IMG/VR virus record: IMGVR_UViG_3300046722_000334
Span: 1-51,502 of that record
Strand: one strand, 5' to 3'
Source: a virus
DNA: 51,502 nt
This document shows positions 49,211-51,502 of this stretch, piece after piece. The first letter of the stretch is position 1. Each line of letters starts with the position of its first letter. The notes beneath the pieces are model-generated. The model made no database searches, was not told where the DNA came from, and was given only the letters and a program-made list of their open reading frames with translations. The translations under genes were made by a program, and so were the position numbers.

Positions 49211-49245
49211 GCTACAGCCACGCCTGTAGCCGCGATCTCGAGATC
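49211..49245. repeat. Hairpin and palindrome in the gap after the Ala-rich gene
   Basis: GCTACAG (49211-49217) and CTGTAGC (49224-49230) form a perfect 7-bp stem with a six-base loop. GATCTCGAGATC (49234-49245) is a perfect 12-bp palindrome three bases before the stop of the Ala-rich gene. Confidence 0.6.
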
Positions 49246-49247
49246 CC

Positions 49248-49898
49248 TCAATCTACGCCGAATTTAATGTGCGCGCGCACGATCGCGCACAGGGCCCTGT
49301 GCTCTGAGGGCCTGTCGGTGGTGTGGGCGGCGCCGGCGGCGGCGACGTAGGCGGCGGCGGCGGAGGAGGCGGCGGCGGCGACGGCGAAGTCGGCGGCGGA
49401 GGCGGAGTAGGCCGCGGCGGAGGCGGCGGCGTAGGCGTAGGCTGAGGCGTAGGCGGCGGCGGAGGCGGCGTAGGCTGCAGCGGAGGCTACGGCAGCGGAG
49501 GCGAAGTCGTAGTCGGAGGCGGCAGACGCTGCGGCGTAGGCGGCGGATGAGGCAGCGTAGGAGGCGGCGGAGGCGGCGCAGGCGGAGGCCTTGACCTCCT
49601 CTAGTACTGCCTCTCCGCGCGTCCACCTCTCTGCTGTCTCAATCGCTTGCAGCGGGCCCCGGTCACCAGCGGGTACAAAGCGCAAGGCGCGACGGGCGCA
49701 CTGGCAGGCGCACCACACCAGTTTCCCGCGGTCCACCTTTGCTTTGGCTGCCCACCAGAGGAGCCAGTCGGCGCGCTCGCATTGCTCCCACGCTTCAGCA
49801 GCAGTGCGGGACTCTAGCCATTTCATGGCTGCGGCGCATGCGGATTTGCCTTCGAGCCAAGCGCGGAATTCGGTATTCGTTTGTGGAGATAAACTCAT
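49248..49898 (-). CDS. Ala-rich protein similar to putative Imm-like immunity proteins
   Basis: 216 residues. The N-terminal ~100 residues (FRAWLEGKSACAAAMKWLES; CERADWLLWWAAKAKVDR; LQAIETAERWTRGEAVLEEV) match a family widely labelled putative immunity protein. The middle ~85 residues are Ala/Ser/Tyr repeats (SAAYAAASAASDYDFASAAV), a low-complexity helical stack typical of this family. The end is ALCAIVRAHIKFG. GGC/GCGGAGG-rich DNA underlies the repeats. In phages the family function is unknown; toxin immunity is only a database label. Confidence 0.7.
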   Translation of the reverse strand: MSLSPQTNTEFRAWLEGKSACAAAMKWLESRTAAEAWEQCERADWLLWWAAKAKVDRGKLVWCACQCARRALRFVPAGDRGPLQAIETAERWTRGEAVLEEVKASACAASAASYAASSAAYAAASAASDYDFASAAVASAAAYAASAAAYASAYAYAAASAAAYSASAADFAVAAAASSAAAAYVAAAGAAHTTDRPSEHRALCAIVRAHIKFGVD

Positions 49899-50194
49899 AT
49901 CGCCCAGATCCCGCTTTCATCGATAAAGTTTGGATCGTAGGGCTTCTGCCTGGCGGCTTCTTTGGCCACGTGGTAGCAGACCGCCGAGTGGTGGATGTTC
50001 AAATGGCGGCCGATCTCCTCCACGGTCAGCCCCATTTGCCGCAGGTCCCAGCAGGCCTGGCGCCGCGCCATCACGCAGGCGTGCCGATGGCTTCCCGCTA
50101 GAACCTGGCCCAAGGTCACCCCGTAGCGCGCCGCGGATTGAGCGACGATCTCTAGGATTTTCACGCGGGGCTGACGGACGGTACGGAGCCTCAT
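49895..50194 (-). CDS. DnaA domain IV-like helix-turn-helix protein
   Basis: 99 residues from ATG 50194, GAGGAGG eight bases upstream. ILEIVAQSAARYGVTLGQVL, then ARRQACWDLRQMGLTVEEIG and HHSAVCYHV follow the DnaA C-terminal DNA-binding domain (compare the DnaA signature around EIGR and H-S-T-V). There is no ATPase domain. Such stand-alone domains in phages may bind DnaA boxes and steer host replication. It shares the operon with the initiator-like gene, which strengthens that idea. Confidence 0.75.
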   Translation of the reverse strand: MRLRTVRQPRVKILEIVAQSAARYGVTLGQVLAGSHRHACVMARRQACWDLRQMGLTVEEIGRHLNIHHSAVCYHVAKEAARQKPYDPNFIDESGIWAI

Positions 50195-50224
50195 AAGCGG
50201 CCTCCTCGGTACCGGCTCCGTTCG

Positions 50225-50446
50225 TTAGTCGTCGTCGGAATCACAGGCATAAACCTCTTCCTCCTTTTCGACCGAGAATTTGTACTCGTCGTCTTCAATG
50301 GGCCCTCGCTCCAAAAACGGGTCCCCTTCTTCTCTGGTCAATCCCGTATGCGAGTGCAGTAAAGCGTAGAAAGTCTGCTGGCCCGCCAGAGAAATGGTGG
50401 AGAGCTGTTCTTGGGTGTCTTTGCGTAAGATCCGATAGCGCATCAT
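50225..50446 (-). CDS. Small acidic hypothetical protein
   Basis: 73 residues from ATG 50446; AAGGAGG is placed six bases upstream and overlaps the stop of the preceding gene. A beta start (MMRYRILRKDTQEQLSTISL), a helix, then a strongly acidic tail ending in DSDDD. No family. Confidence 0.65.
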   Translation of the reverse strand: MMRYRILRKDTQEQLSTISLAGQQTFYALLHSHTGLTREEGDPFLERGPIEDDEYKFSVEKEEEVYACDSDDD

Positions 50447-50457
50447 GGGTTTCCTCC

Positions 50458-51060
50458 TTAGTCTGGCTTTGGCGGGTCATCAATCCCGAGCCGTTCGAGT
50501 TGTTCGCGTTTTCGCTGTTGCTCTTGTTCCCATAAATGTTGGCCGTCCCGTAATATTCGGTCAACATCAAACTGTGTAAGCGGTTTCCTTTCTAGGCGTG
50601 GTTTTGTTTCGGTCGCTGCAATCCGCCGCTCTACGTCTTCGCGCTCCGCCTCTTCCTTCAGGGCGAGTTGATGCCCCTTAACACCGCCATACTCGCAGTA
50701 GTCATAACGCGGATCGCAGAGAACGCATGGGCGCGCTAGTTTTCCTTGCTCTATCAATTCAGCACGGCCCAACGGAGCAATTTCTTTTTGAGGCGGCGCG
50801 TATTTGCACTGGAACAAAGAGCGCAGTTGCTGCGTCCCTCCGCGATCAGGCCAGCCGTTCTCCCACGTCTCGCGCGCCTCTTCGACCAAGCCCGCGGCCT
50901 GCCTCTCAGGAGACCAGACCACCCCATTGATGACAGCTCCTTTGCACCAACGGATCAGATCCATAGCTGTGGCTTCAATTGCCGCCTGTTGGTAAGGGTG
51001 GCCTATCGACACAAGCGAACCGGCCAAATTGAGAGCCACCTCGTGCCGTAGTTCAGCCAT
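50458..51060 (-). CDS. Hypothetical protein with Cys motif, replication operon
   Basis: 200 residues from ATG 51060, which overlaps the stop of the initiator gene by eight bases; an in-frame ATG at 51135 lies within that gene and is unlikely. Contains EWSPERQ-like VVWSPERQAAGLVEEARETW, a Cys set (PCVLCDPRYDYCEYGG), and a charged coiled coil (LWEQEQQRKREQLERLGIDD). Position after the initiator suggests a replication partner such as a helicase loader, but no loader motif is present. Confidence 0.6.
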   Translation of the reverse strand: MAELRHEVALNLAGSLVSIGHPYQQAAIEATAMDLIRWCKGAVINGVVWSPERQAAGLVEEARETWENGWPDRGGTQQLRSLFQCKYAPPQKEIAPLGRAELIEQGKLARPCVLCDPRYDYCEYGGVKGHQLALKEEAEREDVERRIAATETKPRLERKPLTQFDVDRILRDGQHLWEQEQQRKREQLERLGIDDPPKPD

Positions 51061-51502
51061 TGCCGGCCTCCTTGGCGCGCTCCTCATAAAGTTCGCGGAC
51101 TCGCTGTTCGAAATAACTCTCCTTTGCTGGGCCACGCGGCTTCCCCAGATAAGGCGGCGGGTCCGTCCCGTAGATCTTCAGCCAGTTCGAAGCCAGGGGC
51201 ACCCAGCGGCCTTCGTCGTCCTCTAGCGACCGAATCCATCGTTCGGACTTCCGGTAAACGATCACTTGCTCCAGGACTCGGCATTGCTCCGCGTTGCTCA
51301 GGGCTTCAAAAGCAGGTTTGGTTTTGCCTTCATCGAACTTCTGGCTGGGGTATGCGGTTTTGAATTGTTGATAGAGAGAATCATCCTCCTCGTCCTCCGC
51401 TTTTGCCGGAAGGTGTTCGAGTTGTTGATCTTTTACTAAAGGCAGAGGAGGAGGAGGAGGAGGAGGAGGAGGAGGAGGAGGAGGAGGAGGAGGAGGTTCT
51501 TT
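51053..51502 (-). CDS. Replication-initiator-like protein, C-terminal part (continues from base 1)
   Basis: The frame enters at the window end through 17 CCT proline codons, then LPLVKDQQLEHLPAKAEDEE, a helical segment (YQQFKTAYPSQKFDEGKTKP), FEALSNAEQCRVLEQVIVYR and KSERWIRSLEDDEGRWVPLA, and stops at TGA 51055-51053. The segment NAEQ...VLEQVIVYRKSERW...WVPLASNWL resembles C-terminal regions of phage helix-turn-helix replication proteins. Joined to the part at 1-720 it gives about 372 residues. Confidence 0.7.
   Translation of the reverse strand, partial: KEPPPPPPPPPPPPPPPPPLPLVKDQQLEHLPAKAEDEEDDSLYQQFKTAYPSQKFDEGKTKPAFEALSNAEQCRVLEQVIVYRKSERWIRSLEDDEGRWVPLASNWLKIYGTDPPPYLGKPRGPAKESYFEQRVRELYEERAKEAGNG
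51446..51502. repeat. (AGG)17 tract and right terminal repeat
   Basis: Seventeen AGG triplets (51446-51496) followed by TTCTTT; the last 51 bases equal the first 51 of the window. The right copy is flanked on both sides, so 17 is the better unit count. Homopurine/homopyrimidine mirror repeats of this kind can form triplex or G-rich structures. Encodes poly-proline on the minus strand. Confidence 0.9.

Overview
The window looks like the complete, circularly closed genome of a temperate, podovirus-like tailed phage (or excised prophage). The first 51 bases are identical to the last 51, so the circle would be about 51,451 bp, and one leftward gene reads in frame across the junction. The structural set points to a short-tailed phage with a P22-type portal: small and large terminase, portal, scaffold-like protein, capsid proteins, adaptor-like proteins, a gp10-like tail protein and very large ejection-type proteins. 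A tyrosine integrase suggests lysogeny. The DNA is GC-rich, and several tail-region genes begin with Sec-type signal peptides ending in A-Q or G-Q, a style common in Acidobacteriota such as Solibacter or Bryobacter. A host in that group is inference only.

Layout. (1) About 1216 leftward through the junction to 47342 is a tightly packed minus-strand operon: two small proteins, a replication-initiator-like protein (720 across the junction to 51053), several small proteins, a DnaA domain IV-like protein, an Ala-rich Imm-like protein and a short C5 cytosine methyltransferase. Repeats of GTAATCGCGC, tandem 9-mers, a T-rich tract and an (AGG)17 tract lie inside the initiator gene and resemble a lambda-O-type embedded origin. 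(2) 1593-6000 holds the integrase, two small LuxR-type HTH proteins and small membrane or hypothetical proteins. (3) 6073-15762 holds packaging and head genes, closed by a strong terminator at 15784-15816. (4) 15853-42228 is the tail and ejection module. It includes four genes with Sec-type signals, one of which carries a CxxCH cytochrome c-like motif, a 20-residue tandem-repeat protein, a beta-helix spike, a P22 gp10-like protein, an HNH endonuclease between related beta-domain genes, a GNAT acetyltransferase and a 1,634-residue protein. (5) 42299-44737 holds a serine recombinase and small genes, two of which share an identical hairpin plus ribosome-binding-site leader. (6) A textbook sigma70 promoter inside an inverted repeat (44781-44818) faces a rightward operon (44892-47371) with a LAGLIDADG-type protein and an HNH/DUF968-like protein. 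This operon converges on the methyltransferase end of the leftward operon.

The leftward and rightward short-gene operons are probably early (replication, regulation, DNA modification) and the long rightward block late. I recognise no DNA polymerase, helicase, CI-like repressor or endolysin. Host replication enzymes are probably recruited, and the lysis genes must be among the unrecognised proteins.
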